Positions 21,601 through 29,743 of a stretch of 64,000 nt of DNA are shown here, in pieces; within the stretch, counting starts at the first letter, position 1, and the number at the start of each line of letters is the position of its first letter. This stretch comes from Pseudarthrobacter sp. NS4 (GTDB lineage Bacteria > Actinomycetota > Actinomycetes > Actinomycetales > Micrococcaceae). The stretch is from assembly GCF_024758005.1 (NCBI RefSeq), contig NZ_CP103288.1, positions 1,736,001-1,800,000 on the forward strand, in the 5' to 3' direction. The notes beneath the pieces were generated by a model. That model worked only from the letters and a program-made list of their open reading frames with translations. It ran no database searches and was not told the origin of the DNA. The position numbers and the translations under genes were made by a program.

Positions 21601-22201
21601 GTTGTATGTCTCGGACCACCCGCTGCAGGGCCTTGAAGGCGTGCTGAGCCAGCACGCTGAAATGAGCATCACATCTGTGCTGGGCGAGGACGGTCCCCAG
21701 GACGGCGCCATCATCACCATCGCCGGCATGATCACGTCACTGAGCCGGCGCATCGCGAAGGCCAGCGGCAACGCCTACGCCCGGGCCGAGGTGGAAGACC
21801 TGGGCGGTTCCATGGAAGTGATGTTCTTCGGCCAGGTCTACGGACCCATTGCCTCGGTTCTCGCCGAGGACCTGATCGTGGTGGTCAAGGGGCGCCTGCA
21901 GAAGCGTGACGACGGCGCCATCACGCTCAACTGCATGGAGCTTTCCGTTCCCGACCTGAGTGAGGGCCTCAACGGGCCGCTGGTGATCACCATGCCCACC
22001 CACAAGGCCACTGAAGCCGTGGTCACGGAGCTGGGCGACGTGCTGCGCACGCACCGCGGGAACTCGGAAGTCCGCCTGCACCTGCAGGGCGACACCAGGA
22101 CCGAAATCATGGGACTGCCGGTCCACCTGCGGGTGAACCCAAGCCCGTCATTGTTCGGCGACCTGAAAGTACTGCTCGGCCCGGCCTGCCTGGACGCCTG
22201 A
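18644..22201 (+). CDS. dnaE: DNA polymerase III alpha subunit
   Basis: Main replicative polymerase, 1185 residues, DnaE1 type. The N-terminal PHP domain has HLHTHTEYS and further metal-site residues, which in actinobacterial DnaE1 provide proofreading. The palm carries the catalytic acidic cluster PDFDVDFDD near residues 421-429, and GPGRGSGAGS lies near residue 385. A helix-hairpin-helix region and an OB-fold (about residues 1010-1090) follow. A hairpin terminates it against the convergent reductase gene. Confidence 0.97.
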   Translation: MTSSNDSFVHLHTHTEYSMLDGAARLGELFDETERLGMPALATTDHGYLFGAFDFWRKATDKGIKPIIGVEAYVTPGTARTDKERVRWGDESQRKDDVSGGGSYTHMTLLSYNNVGMRNLFRASSIASLDSVFGKWPRLDRELLNTYSEGLIATTGCPSGEVQTRLRLGQYREALEAAAEFRDIFGAENYFCELMDHGLDIERRVTGDLLRLAKDLNLPLVATNDLHYTHEHDAKAHEALLAIQSGSTLLEPTYDNGGSRFAFSGSGYYLKSPREMRELFRDHPDACDNTLLIAERCEVSFNTDANYMPRFPCPPGEDETSWLVKEVDKGLQYRYPAGIPDDVRKQADYELGVITSMGFPGYFLVVADFINWAKNNGIRVGPGRGSGAGSMVAYAMRITDLDPLRHGLIFERFLNPDRVSMPDFDVDFDDRRRSEVIDYVTRKYGDERVAMIVTYGTIKTKQALKDSSRVLGYPFSMGEQLTKALPPAVMAKDIPLADIQNPEAKRYSEAGDFRQLISTDPEAAKVFETALGIEGLKRQWGVHAAGVIMSSDPIIDVIPIMRRFQDGQVITQFDYPTSEGLGLIKMDFLGLRNLTIISDALENIKMNRGIDLDLENLELDDAASYELLARGDTLGVFQLDGGPMRSLLKLMKPDNFEDISAVLALYRPGPMGANAHTDYALRKNGIQEVIPIHPELKEPLSEILGGTYGLIVYQEQVMAVAQKLAGYSLGQADILRRAMGKKKKSELDKQFAGFSQGMQDNGYSMAAVKTLWDILLPFSDYAFNKAHSAAYGVISYWTAYLKAHYAPEYMAALLTSVGDDKDKSAIYLNECRRMGITVLPPDVNESALNFTPVGNDIRFGMGAIRNVGVNVVEAMVAARESEGAFTSFKDYLMKVPAVVCNKRTVESLIKSGAFDSLGHHRRALAMIHEEAIDSVITLKRNEAIGQFDLFAGFEEAESESSLSIEIPDLPEWEKKDKLSFERDMLGLYVSDHPLQGLEGVLSQHAEMSITSVLGEDGPQDGAIITIAGMITSLSRRIAKASGNAYARAEVEDLGGSMEVMFFGQVYGPIASVLAEDLIVVVKGRLQKRDDGAITLNCMELSVPDLSEGLNGPLVITMPTHKATEAVVTELGDVLRTHRGNSEVRLHLQGDTRTEIMGLPVHLRVNPSPSLFGDLKVLLGPACLDA

Positions 22202-22225
22202 GGGGCGCAGGGGAGGGGCACCAAA

Positions 22226-22266
22226 CAGCAGCCGACGGCGGGAGCAGGTACCGCCGTCGGCTGCTG
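22226..22266. terminator. Bidirectional terminator between dnaE and flavin reductase gene
   Basis: A perfect 16-bp stem (22226-22241 with 22251-22266) with a 9-base loop lies between the two convergent stops. Confidence 0.8.
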
Positions 22267-22285
22267 CTTGGTTGGGGGAAGACTC

Positions 22286-22786
22286 TCAGATCTCGTAGTC
22301 AAGCGGGACCGGCTGGCTGTATCCGCCGCCGTGGTACAGCAGCGGCGAACCATCCCCGCCCACCTGGCCATCCACCACCTGCACCACCACCACGGCGTTG
22401 TTCTCAAAGGACAGGCGCATCTGCACCTCGCCAATGAGCCAGCCTGCCACGTCCTTGAGGACAGGCACGCCGTGCGGTCCCACCTCCCAGTGATCCCCCT
22501 CAAAGCGGTTGCTGGTGCCGGCGAAGCGCTGGGCAAGTCCCTGGTTCTCGAGGCCCAGCATATGGACGCCCAGGTAGGTGGTGTTGGCCACCGCAGGCCA
22601 GGACCTGGAACTGCGGGCCATGTTGAACGTGAAGCGCGGAGGCTTGGCCGAAAGCGAAGCCACGGATGTTGCCGTAAACCCGAAGGGCTCGTCCTGGTAG
22701 TTCACTGTAATGATGGCAACCCCGGCGGCATGGCGGCGGAACATTTCCCGAAACGTCCGCTCGAAAGGCGCGCTATTGTCGGTCAC
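22286..22786 (-). CDS. Flavin reductase-like FMN-binding protein
   Basis: 166 residues with the FMN-binding split-barrel fold of NAD(P)H:flavin reductases and small monooxygenase components. FRRHAAGVAIITV near the N-terminus, the FTATSVASLSAKPP segment, and HMLGLENQGLAQRFAG are family features. The frame stays open far upstream with no plausible protein; the GTG at 22786 has AGGAG 6 bases before it. No partner oxygenase is adjacent, so the substrate is unknown. Confidence 0.85.
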   Translation of the reverse strand: MTDNSAPFERTFREMFRRHAAGVAIITVNYQDEPFGFTATSVASLSAKPPRFTFNMARSSRSWPAVANTTYLGVHMLGLENQGLAQRFAGTSNRFEGDHWEVGPHGVPVLKDVAGWLIGEVQMRLSFENNAVVVVQVVDGQVGGDGSPLLYHGGGYSQPVPLDYEI

Positions 22787-22913
22787 CGGAACTCCTGACA
22801 GCTGAATGGCTTCGTGCTTCCTCCAAGCGTATTGTCCGCCGGCCTCCGTGGGGAAACTCCAGACGCACCACGTCACCGGATTGCCGCCCTGAACATTTGT
22901 TAAGGTTTGTTGC

Positions 22914-23501
22914 ATGATGAAACTCTCCCGCCGTACTCCGTCACGGCTGCCGTGGACCGTGCTGGCGGTTCCGGCGGTGGCGGGGATTCCCGCAGGCATT
23001 CTGTGGTGGCTGCTCGCGCCGGGGGGCCTCAACCTCATTACCAGGGACCAGGCCCTCGGCAGCGGCGGCAACCCTGCGGTCTGGCTTCCGCGTGACCTGA
23101 CCCTTGCCGGGCTTATGCTCTTCGCCGGCTGCCTGCTGGCCGTGTTCCTGGCCGACAAAAAGCGCTCGGATCCGCAGGCAGCACTGCTGATGGGGCTGGC
23201 CGGTGCCCTCGTGGGGAACCTTCTCGCCTGGCAGACAGGCATGCTGGCCGCCCGGTTGTGGGGAGCACCCGTGGATGCATCAGCCAATGCCAGTATCGCT
23301 TTTTCGCTGCGCGCCCTGCCGGTGCTGCTGATGTGGCCAGCGGCAACGGCGGTGGCCGTCTTCGTCATGGAACTGCTGCACCTGCTCGGGAAGAAACCCG
23401 ACGGTGGCGGGCCCGGTTCCCCGCACGCCGCCGGGCAGGCCGGAACCGGTGACTGGGCAGGCCCCGGCGTTTCCGAGCGGGGCACCCGTCCGGCCCCGTA
23501 A
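22914..23501 (+). CDS. Membrane protein of unknown function
   Basis: 195 residues with about four hydrophobic segments (near residues 14-33, 63-80, 90-110 and 130-153) and a Gly/Pro-rich C-terminal tail. The overall pattern resembles DUF2567-type actinobacterial membrane proteins, but I cannot confirm the family. A TAAGGT hexamer ends 7 bases before the ATG, so the mRNA may be nearly leaderless. It is divergent from the flavin reductase gene and is followed closely by hisD. Confidence 0.75.
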   Translation: MMKLSRRTPSRLPWTVLAVPAVAGIPAGILWWLLAPGGLNLITRDQALGSGGNPAVWLPRDLTLAGLMLFAGCLLAVFLADKKRSDPQAALLMGLAGALVGNLLAWQTGMLAARLWGAPVDASANASIAFSLRALPVLLMWPAATAVAVFVMELLHLLGKKPDGGGPGSPHAAGQAGTGDWAGPGVSERGTRPAP

Positions 23502-23504
23502 AAT
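23499..23504 (+). promoter_or_regulatory. -10 box of hisD (leaderless start)
   Basis: TAAAAT ends 6 bases before the hisD GTG. It overlaps the stop codon of the preceding membrane protein gene. Confidence 0.6.
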
Positions 23505-23510
23505 AGCCGG

Positions 23511-24884
23511 GTGACCATTTCTTCGGAGTTTCCTGCCACGCCCGCCACTGACGCCCTGAACTTTCGCACCGTTGACCTGCGGGGACAGAGCCTTGGCCTC
23601 GCGGGCCTCCGGGCAGCCGTGCCGCGGGCCCAGGGCCACACGGTCGCCAGTGCGGAAGAAAAAGTCCTGGAGATCATTTCGGCGGTCCGGGAGCGGGGCT
23701 TCGAGGCCCTTGCCGAGCTGGCACTCCGGTTCGACGGCGTCGCCCAGGACCACCCCCGGGTTCCGCAGGAAGCCCTGGCCGCTGCGCTGGACCAGCTGGA
23801 TCCGGCGGTCAGGGGGGCACTGGAGGAATCCATCAGCCGGGCACGCAGATTCGCTGATGGGCAGCGCCCCCGCAACATCGACGTCGAACTCGGCGACGGC
23901 GCAGTAGTCAGCCAGAACTGGGTCCCGGTGGCGCGTGTGGGGCTCTACGTGCCGGGCGGCCTGGCTGTTTACCCGTCCTCCGTGATCATGAACGTGGTTC
24001 CCGCCCTGGCAGCGGGCGTGCAGTCCATCGCGCTGGCCTCACCGCCGCAAAAGGAGTTCGGCGGCCTCCCGCACCCCACCATCCTCGCCGCGGCGGCACT
24101 GCTGGGAATCAGCGAGGTGTACGCGATCGGTGGAGCACAGGCCATCGCCGCGTTCGCCTACGGCGTTGCAGGAACGGCGGCCGGGCCCGTGCTTGAGCCC
24201 GTGGACGTGGTTACGGGCCCGGGCAACATCTTCGTGGCAACGGCCAAGCGCCTGGTGAAAGGCGTGGTCGGCATCGACTCGGAAGCCGGCACCACCGAGA
24301 TCGCCATCCTGGCTGATTCCTCGGCCCAGCCGGCCCTCGTAGCGGCGGACCTGATCAGCCAGGCCGAACACGACCCCCAGGCCGCCTCGGTGCTCATCAC
24401 CGATTCCGAGGACCTGGCCGCCGCAGTCCGCGCAGAGCTGGACCGCCAGGCGGCATCCACCAAACACTCGGCCCGGGTCAAGGAAGCCCTGTCCGGGCCG
24501 CAGTCGGGCGTGGTGCTGGTGGAGGACCTGGAGCAAGGCATCGCCGCCTGCGACGCGTATGCGGCAGAACACCTTGAGATCATGACGAGGGATGCTGCTG
24601 CCGTGGCAGCGCGGATCCGGAACGCCGGGGCCATCTTTGTCGGGGACTACAGCCCCGTCAGCCTGGGCGACTACTGCGCAGGCTCCAACCACGTACTCCC
24701 CACCAGCGGTACAGCGGCCTTCTCATCCGGGCTCAACGTCAACACGTTCCTGCGGGCCATCCAGGTGGTCAACTACAGCAGGGCAGCGCTTGAGGAAGTC
24801 AGCAGCCACATCGTGAACCTGTCACGCGCGGAGGATCTGCCGGCCCACGGTGACGCGGTGACCGCGCGTTTCCCGGACTCCTGA
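23511..24884 (+). CDS. hisD: Histidinol dehydrogenase
   Basis: Zinc enzyme performing the last two steps of histidine synthesis (histidinol to histidine with NAD+); 457 residues. [20 protein letters not shown] lies near residue 145, [11 protein letters not shown] near residue 235, and the zinc and catalytic residues in [10 protein letters not shown] and [18 protein letters not shown] in the last third. No other his genes follow; nrdR is the next gene. Confidence 0.96.
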   Translation: MTISSEFPATPATDALNFRTVDLRGQSLGLAGLRAAVPRAQGHTVASAEEKVLEIISAVRERGFEALAELALRFDGVAQDHPRVPQEALAAALDQLDPAVRGALEESISRARRFADGQRPRNIDVELGDGAVVSQNWVPVARVGLYVPGGLAVYPSSVIMNVVPALAAGVQSIALASPPQKEFGGLPHPTILAAAALLGISEVYAIGGAQAIAAFAYGVAGTAAGPVLEPVDVVTGPGNIFVATAKRLVKGVVGIDSEAGTTEIAILADSSAQPALVAADLISQAEHDPQAASVLITDSEDLAAAVRAELDRQAASTKHSARVKEALSGPQSGVVLVEDLEQGIAACDAYAAEHLEIMTRDAAAVAARIRNAGAIFVGDYSPVSLGDYCAGSNHVLPTSGTAAFSSGLNVNTFLRAIQVVNYSRAALEEVSSHIVNLSRAEDLPAHGDAVTARFPDS

Positions 24885-24886
24885 GC

Positions 24887-24929
24887 ACTACATGTAGTAA
24901 TTACAGGGTTGTTATTACGCAAGATGTGC
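24887..24929 (+). promoter_or_regulatory. Putative NrdR box pair and promoter of nrdR
   Basis: A 12-base perfect palindrome at 24887-24898 (core CTACATGTAG) resembles the NrdR box CwAtATaTwG. A weaker copy, CAAGATGTGC, begins 32 bases later at 24920. A 31-33 bp spacing, about three helical turns, is typical of NrdR box pairs. A candidate promoter, TTGTTA (24909) and TAAACT (24933) with an 18-base spacer, lies between and over the second box. Confidence 0.55.
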
Positions 24930-25016
24930 CCGTAAACTGGAAGACGCCACGGCGCGGCCTGACTGCGCCGTTCATTGGGAAGTCCCGGCACCGGGACCAT
25001 GCGAGAGAGGGACGCC

Positions 25017-25523
25017 ATGTACTGTCCGTTCTGCCGCAATCCTGATTCCCGCGTTGTGGACAGCCGCATGGCGGACGACGGCTCGGCCATCCGGCGGCGC
25101 CGGCAGTGCCCCGAGTGCGGCCGCCGCTTCACGACCGTTGAAACCACCAGCCTGTCCGTGATCAAGCGTTCCGGCGTGGGCGAGCCCTTCAGCCGAAGCA
25201 AAGTGATCAACGGGGTGCGCAAGGCATGCCAGGGACGGCCGGTCAGCGAGGACGACCTGGCGCTGCTGGCGCAGGAAGTTGAAGAGCAGATCCGGTCCTC
25301 CGGGGCCGCCGAAATCGACGCCCACGAGGTGGGGCTCGTCATCCTGGGTCCGCTGCAGAAACTGGACAAGGTGGCATACCTGCGCTTTGCCAGCGTTTAC
25401 CAGGCGTTCGAATCCCTGGAGGACTTCGAAACGGCGATTTCCCTGCTGCGCCACGAGGCCGATGAAGAGGCCAAGGGAACTTCAGCCAAGAGCGCCAAGG
25501 GCTCCGAGAAGAGTCCACTGTAA
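25017..25523 (+). CDS. nrdR: Transcriptional repressor NrdR
   Basis: Nucleotide-sensing repressor of ribonucleotide reductase genes; 168 residues. The zinc ribbon has CPFC and CPECGRRF (about residues 3-34), followed by an ATP-cone domain with VIKRSG...EPFSRSK (from about residue 50). AGAGAGGGA precedes the ATG at 25017; the frame opens earlier, at 24975, but without family sequence. No ribonucleotide reductase gene is nearby, so it acts in trans and probably on its own promoter. Confidence 0.95.
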   Translation: MYCPFCRNPDSRVVDSRMADDGSAIRRRRQCPECGRRFTTVETTSLSVIKRSGVGEPFSRSKVINGVRKACQGRPVSEDDLALLAQEVEEQIRSSGAAEIDAHEVGLVILGPLQKLDKVAYLRFASVYQAFESLEDFETAISLLRHEADEEAKGTSAKSAKGSEKSPL

Positions 25524-25526
25524 TCT

Positions 25527-25566
25527 CCGGTGGCGGTAGTGGAGGGGAAGCCACAGCCGCCACCGG
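25527..25566. terminator. Terminator between nrdR and SDR gene
   Basis: A perfect 10-bp GC-rich stem (25527-25536 with 25557-25566) lies between convergent stops. Confidence 0.65.
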
Positions 25567-25605
25567 CACCACTTTTATCGCACGGTTGTTGAAGCGCGGG
25601 CTCCG

Positions 25606-26373
25606 TTACCGGCCACCGGAAACCGGCAGCACCGCGCCGGTAATATAGTCTGCTTCGCCGGACACGAGCCACAGGACTGCAGCGGCCACTTCCTCCGGCT
25701 CCGCGCCCCGCCCCATAGGGATGGTCGAGTTAAGCCGTTCCACCCGGTCCGGCATACCCGCCGCAGCATGCAGTCCGGTGTTGGTGCTTCCCGGCGCCAC
25801 CGCATTGACCCGGATTCCCTGACCGGCCACTTCGGACGCCAGGCCGACGGTCAGGACGTCCACTGCCCCCTTCGAAGCTGCGTAGTGTGCCCAGGTCCCC
25901 GGCGAACCTGCCTTGGTGGCTGTCGATGAAATGTTGATGATCGATCCGCCGGGGCCATCGGACAGAGCGCTCAGCTGCCGCACAGCCTCCTGGCAGACAA
26001 AGATGGTCCCGCTGATGTTGACATCCATGACCCTGCGCACGTTTTCTGCGGTCATGTCCACGAGACTGCCGATCCGGTTCCCGGTAATGCCGGCGTTGTT
26101 CACCACAGCCGCCAGGGGTCCCAGCCCCGAGGCGGCATCAAACAGGGACCGGACCGCGGCAGGATCGCTGACGTCAGCCTGCACGGGGACGGCCGTGCCG
26201 CCGTCGTGCTGTATCTCCTGCACCACTGAGGCAGCACCGGCGGCATCAACCGAATAATTGACGACGACGGCATAGCCGTGGCGGGCAGCCAGGCGGGCGA
26301 CGGCGGCACCTATGCCCCGGCTGGCACCGGTGACCACCATAACCCCGCGCCCGGACGGCATGGGAGTGCGCAC
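25606..26373 (-). CDS. Short-chain dehydrogenase/reductase
   Basis: 255 residues, classical SDR. The nucleotide-binding motif TGASRGIGAAVAR lies near residue 15, NNAGITGN near residue 92, the catalytic Ser in INISSTATKAG near residue 145, and YAASKGA near residue 160. It resembles FabG and glucose dehydrogenase-like members, but the substrate cannot be told from sequence. It starts with GTG 3 bases after the ppgK stop, so the two are co-transcribed. An in-frame ATG 12 bases in is an alternative start. Confidence 0.88.
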   Translation of the reverse strand: MRTPMPSGRGVMVVTGASRGIGAAVARLAARHGYAVVVNYSVDAAGAASVVQEIQHDGGTAVPVQADVSDPAAVRSLFDAASGLGPLAAVVNNAGITGNRIGSLVDMTAENVRRVMDVNISGTIFVCQEAVRQLSALSDGPGGSIINISSTATKAGSPGTWAHYAASKGAVDVLTVGLASEVAGQGIRVNAVAPGSTNTGLHAAAGMPDRVERLNSTIPMGRGAEPEEVAAAVLWLVSGEADYITGAVLPVSGGR

Positions 26374-26376
26374 CGC

Positions 26377-27180
26377 CTACTTCGCGAGCTTGTGCTTCAG
26401 GGCGATCTCAATGGCGGCGCCCACGATGCCGGCCTCGTTCCGAAGGACAGCCGGTACGATCCGCGTGCGGAGCTTCAGGTTGGGCAGGTACTCGTCAGCC
26501 CGCTTGGAGATGCCGCCGCCAACGATGAACAGTTCCGGGGAGAACAGGAACTCCACGTGGGAGAAGTAGCGCTGCAGCAGCACACTGTATTCGTCCCAGG
26601 TCAGGCCATCCCGTTCCCGGGCTACCGCGGAGGCCTTGGTTTCCGCGTCGAAACCGTCAATCTCCAGGTGGCCGAGTTCGGCGTTGGGGACAAGCTTTCC
26701 GTCAAAGATGAAGGCCGAACCGATGCCGGTTCCGAGGGTGATCACCAGGACGGTTCCGGCAACGCCGGCGCCGGCACCGTAGCGCGCCTCCGCCAGGCCC
26801 GCGGCGTCGGCGTCGTTGATGACCTCTACGGGCCTGGCGAGGCGGGCCGTGAGGAGTGCGTCGATGTCGAGGTCCAGCCAGCTCTTGTCCACGTTTGCGG
26901 CCGAGTGCACCACGCCATGCTGGATGATGCCCGGGAAGGTCACTCCCACGGGGGAATCGGCGGCAGGAGCCTCAGGGCGGGCCGACAACTCAGCCACCAC
27001 CAGGGCCACCGCTTCCGCCACAGCTTCGGGCGTGGCCGGCTGCGGGGTAGGCACCCGGAAGCGGTCGCCCAGAAGCTTGCCCTTCTTGAGGTCGACGATG
27101 CCGCCCTTGATTCCCGTTCCTCCGATGTCGATGCCGATCAGCGGGGCGTTCTTGTGCGACTTCTCGTCCTTCTTGGCCAA
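26377..27180 (-). CDS. ppgK: Polyphosphate glucokinase
   Basis: ROK-family sugar kinase that phosphorylates glucose with inorganic polyphosphate, and in many actinobacteria also with ATP; 267 residues. The phosphate loop IGIDIGGTGIKGG lies near residue 15. The catalytic region ADAAGLAEARYGAG and the TLGTGIGSAFIFDG segment match PPGK rather than generic ROK proteins. The likely start is a TTG with GGAAA upstream. It lies between map and the SDR gene on the same strand. Confidence 0.9.
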   Translation of the reverse strand: MAKKDEKSHKNAPLIGIDIGGTGIKGGIVDLKKGKLLGDRFRVPTPQPATPEAVAEAVALVVAELSARPEAPAADSPVGVTFPGIIQHGVVHSAANVDKSWLDLDIDALLTARLARPVEVINDADAAGLAEARYGAGAGVAGTVLVITLGTGIGSAFIFDGKLVPNAELGHLEIDGFDAETKASAVARERDGLTWDEYSVLLQRYFSHVEFLFSPELFIVGGGISKRADEYLPNLKLRTRIVPAVLRNEAGIVGAAIEIALKHKLAK

Positions 27181-27241
27181 TGGGTTTCCGTTCGTGGCAG
27201 GTGCGGGCAGGGGAAGGGCGGCCGGTGGCCGGCCCGGATGG

Positions 27242-27264
27242 ATGTCCGGTCAGGAACCGGACAT
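27242..27264 (-). terminator. Hairpin between map and ppgK
   Basis: A 9-bp stem (27242-27250 with 27256-27264) with a 5-base loop lies 18 bases past the map stop. It has no U-tract; partial termination is possible. Confidence 0.4.
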
Positions 27265-27282
27265 GATGGTCAGTGCATGAAG

Positions 27283-28161
27283 CTAGGGCAGGGTGAGGAT
27301 CTCGGCGCCCGTTTCGGTCACCAGCAGCGTGTGCTCAAACTGGGCGGTCCGCTTGCGGTCCCTGGTCACCACGGTCCAGTCGTCGGCCCACATGTCCCAT
27401 TCGACGGTGCCCAGGGTGAGCATCGGCTCGATGGTGAAGACCATTCCGGCCTCGATGACTGTGTTGTATGCCGGGGCCGCATCGTAGTGCGGGATGATGA
27501 GGCCGGTGTGGAAGGCCTCGCCCACGCCGTGTCCGGTGAAGTCGCGGACCACACCGTAGCCGAACCGCTTGGCGTACGACTGGATGGCACGGCCGATGAC
27601 GTTGATTTCGCGTCCGGGTGCCACGGCTTTGATGGCCCGGTTCAGCGATTCCTGCGTCCGCTCCACCAGCAGGCGGGATTCCTCGTCCACGTCGCCCACC
27701 AGGAAGGTGTAGTTGGTGTCGCCGTGGACGCCGTTAATGTAGGCGGTGATGTCGATGTTGATGATGTCGCCGTCCTGGATCACCGTGCTGTCAGGGATGC
27801 CGTGGCAGATGACCTCGTTCAGCGAGGAACACAGGGACTTCGGAAAACCCCGGTAGCCGAGGGTGGACGGGTAGGCGTTGTGGTCGAGGAGGAATTCGTG
27901 GCCCACTTTGTCCAGCTGGTCCGTGGTGACGCCGGGCTGAATGTGTTTGCCCACCTCCACGATGGCCTGGGCCGCTATTTTTCCGGCGACGCGGATCTTC
28001 TCGATGGTCCCGGCGGACTTGACCTCAGAGCCTGTGAACTTCGCGGGCGCGGGCTTGCCGACGTACTCCGGACGGGGGATGGAGACCGGGACAGGACGCT
28101 GCGGGCCCACGGTACCGGGGGTGAGGGTGCCGATGGGTGCAGTCGAGGCAAGGGAAGGCAT
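27283..28161 (-). CDS. map: Methionine aminopeptidase, type I with N-terminal extension
   Basis: Removes the initiator Met from nascent proteins; 292 residues. The pita-bread metal ligands are visible: [23 protein letters not shown] (two Asp), GHGVGEAFH (His) and [10 protein letters not shown] (Glu), with a final Glu near the C-terminus. A Pro-rich N-terminal extension of about 40 residues resembles the longer MetAP type of mycobacteria. TATGAT ends 6 bases before the ATG, suggesting a leaderless mRNA. Confidence 0.95.
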   Translation of the reverse strand: MPSLASTAPIGTLTPGTVGPQRPVPVSIPRPEYVGKPAPAKFTGSEVKSAGTIEKIRVAGKIAAQAIVEVGKHIQPGVTTDQLDKVGHEFLLDHNAYPSTLGYRGFPKSLCSSLNEVICHGIPDSTVIQDGDIINIDITAYINGVHGDTNYTFLVGDVDEESRLLVERTQESLNRAIKAVAPGREINVIGRAIQSYAKRFGYGVVRDFTGHGVGEAFHTGLIIPHYDAAPAYNTVIEAGMVFTIEPMLTLGTVEWDMWADDWTVVTRDRKRTAQFEHTLLVTETGAEILTLP

Positions 28162-28167
28162 AGATTG

Positions 28168-28173
28168 ATCATA
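28168..28173 (-). promoter_or_regulatory. -10 box of map (leaderless start)
   Basis: Read on the minus strand this is TATGAT, ending 6 bases before the map ATG. Confidence 0.6.
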
Positions 28174-28283
28174 TAAGGCACCACAGAACGCCTAACAACC
28201 GGAAGCCGCGGAGTACCTGCGTAAGAATTTAAGTTACGCGGATCACGCTGCAGCTTCCCTGTCTGCCGGAACGGGGAGCAACG

Positions 28284-28451
28284 ATGACTGAGTACTGGTA
28301 CAACATCAAAACCCATGAGGTGGAAGAGGATCGGCTCTCGGACTGGAGCCAGCTGATCGGCCCCTACAAGACCAGGGAAGAAGCCGAACACGCCCTTGAG
28401 AAGGTCAGGGCCCGCAACGAGGCCTGGGAAAAGGACGACGACGACGACTGA
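28284..28451 (+). CDS. Small conserved actinobacterial protein (55 aa)
   Basis: A 55-residue protein beginning MTEYWYNIKTHEVEE and ending in five Asp. It contains LIGPYKTREEAEHALEKVRARNEAW, a short SPOR-like or amphipathic pattern. GGGGAG precedes the ATG by 5 bases. I recall very similar small proteins in many actinobacteria, but no function is known to me. It diverges from map and converges with panB. Confidence 0.8.
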   Translation: MTEYWYNIKTHEVEEDRLSDWSQLIGPYKTREEAEHALEKVRARNEAWEKDDDDD

Positions 28452-28470
28452 CGGGCCGTGCGCCGGCCCG
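28452..28470 (+). terminator. Short GC hairpin after the 55-aa gene
   Basis: A 6-bp CGGGCC/GGCCCG stem with a 7-base loop follows directly after the stop codon. Confidence 0.35.
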
Positions 28471-28562
28471 CCTTTGGTCCGGGCCGGCAGCAAAGTCCGG
28501 GCTGGACCCGTGGTTCGGTACCTTTGGTCCGGAACCTTTGCGTGCCGACCTTTGGGCCGGAC
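28471..28562. repeat. Short CCTTTGG-type repeats between convergent genes
   Basis: CCTTTGGTCCGG occurs at 28471 and 28521, a degraded copy begins at 28535, and CCTTTGGGCCGG begins at 28549. The last three are spaced exactly 14 bases apart, making a small tandem array just downstream of panB. Function unknown; they may form the panB terminator structure. Confidence 0.55.
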
Positions 28563-28568
28563 GCCAGG

Positions 28569-29465
28569 CTAGAACGAGTGTTCGGGCCCGGGAAACTGTC
28601 CTGACCGCACATCGTCGCCGTAGGCCGTGGCAGCGTCCAGGAGGGTGCTGCGCAGGTCCGCGTATTGCTTGACGAACTTGGCCATCCGGCCGCCGCGGAG
28701 TCCGGCCATGTCCTGCCAGACGAGTACCTGTCCCGTGGTTTCCTTGCCGGCGCCGATGCCCACGGTGGGAACAGTGACGGCCGCATCCACCGCGGCTGCG
28801 GTTTCCGCCGGCACCATTTCCATGAGCACGCAGAACGCGCCGGCGTCTGCCAGTGCAACCGCATCGTCAATCAGCCGCTGGGCGTCACCGCCGCGGCCCT
28901 GCACCCGGTATCCACCCAGCGCGTGCTCGCTTTGCGGCGTAAAGCCGATGTGGGCCATGACCGGGATTCCAGCCTGGACCATGGCCCGCACGGTAGGCGC
29001 ATAGTACGCCCCGCCCTCGATCTTGACGGCGTGCGCCAGGCCTTCCTTGAGGAACCGGACGCCCGCGGACACGGCCTGCTCCGCAGAAACCTCATAGCTG
29101 CCAAAGGGCAGGTCGGCCACCACCATGGCGCGTTTGGCGGACCTGGAGACGGCACGGCACAGGGGGAGCAGTTCGTCCACGGTGACCGGAAGGCTGGTTT
29201 CGTTGCCGAAGACATTGTTGGAGGCGGAATCACCCACCAGGAGCACCTCAATGCCGGCGGCGTCGAAAATCTCCGCCGTGTACTGTTCGTAGGCCGTCAG
29301 CATCGCGAACCTGGTGCCGTCCTTCTTGGCCTGCTGCAGATGGTGGACGCGCACCTTGGCCGGCTTCGTCCCCGAAGTGGGCGTGGCTGCCGGTCCGGGC
29401 CCGCTGCCATAGGCGGCGGGGACGTCGGCGGACACGCTTGAGTCAGAGTTGTTGCTTGAAGCCAT
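28569..29465 (-). CDS. panB: 3-methyl-2-oxobutanoate hydroxymethyltransferase
   Basis: First committed step of pantothenate (coenzyme A) synthesis, adding a hydroxymethyl group from methylene-THF to ketoisovalerate; 298 residues. A Ser/Gly-rich N-terminal stretch of about 35 residues precedes the barrel. [26 protein letters not shown] holds metal and substrate residues, and [14 protein letters not shown] and MEMVPAETA are also typical. panC and panD are not adjacent. No Shine-Dalgarno is seen; a TACGCT hexamer ends 6 bases before the ATG. Confidence 0.95.
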   Translation of the reverse strand: MASSNNSDSSVSADVPAAYGSGPGPAATPTSGTKPAKVRVHHLQQAKKDGTRFAMLTAYEQYTAEIFDAAGIEVLLVGDSASNNVFGNETSLPVTVDELLPLCRAVSRSAKRAMVVADLPFGSYEVSAEQAVSAGVRFLKEGLAHAVKIEGGAYYAPTVRAMVQAGIPVMAHIGFTPQSEHALGGYRVQGRGGDAQRLIDDAVALADAGAFCVLMEMVPAETAAAVDAAVTVPTVGIGAGKETTGQVLVWQDMAGLRGGRMAKFVKQYADLRSTLLDAATAYGDDVRSGQFPGPEHSF

Positions 29466-29471
29466 GGCATG

Positions 29472-29477
29472 AGCGTA
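29472..29477 (-). promoter_or_regulatory. -10 box of panB (leaderless start)
   Basis: TACGCT on the minus strand, ending 6 bases before the panB ATG, which lacks a ribosome binding site. Confidence 0.5.
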
Positions 29478-29743
29478 GTGCGGTACCGGCCGTCCTAGCT
29501 ACCGCCCGCAGCGCCGCGCGCTGGTGATTAGCGTCATAAAGGGGCCCGCCGCTCACCGCAGCAGGGGGCCCCAAACAGCGCGCGCGGGGCCATGATGGGG
29601 GTGGAAGGTGTTAACGGTGTGTTACGGGCGGCGCCGGCTCCAGCATCGGCGTCGAATGCTTAGTACAGTGTTTGTGAACTGCTGCCGGCATCCCCCATCC
29701 TGCGGACCCCGGAGCATGGACGTTGACCGGAGAAGAGGCCATC

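Noticed and set aside
26278..28176. 632-residue + strand open frame over SDR, ppgK and map
   Set aside because: It covers three well-supported minus-strand genes and has no domain or ribosome binding site.
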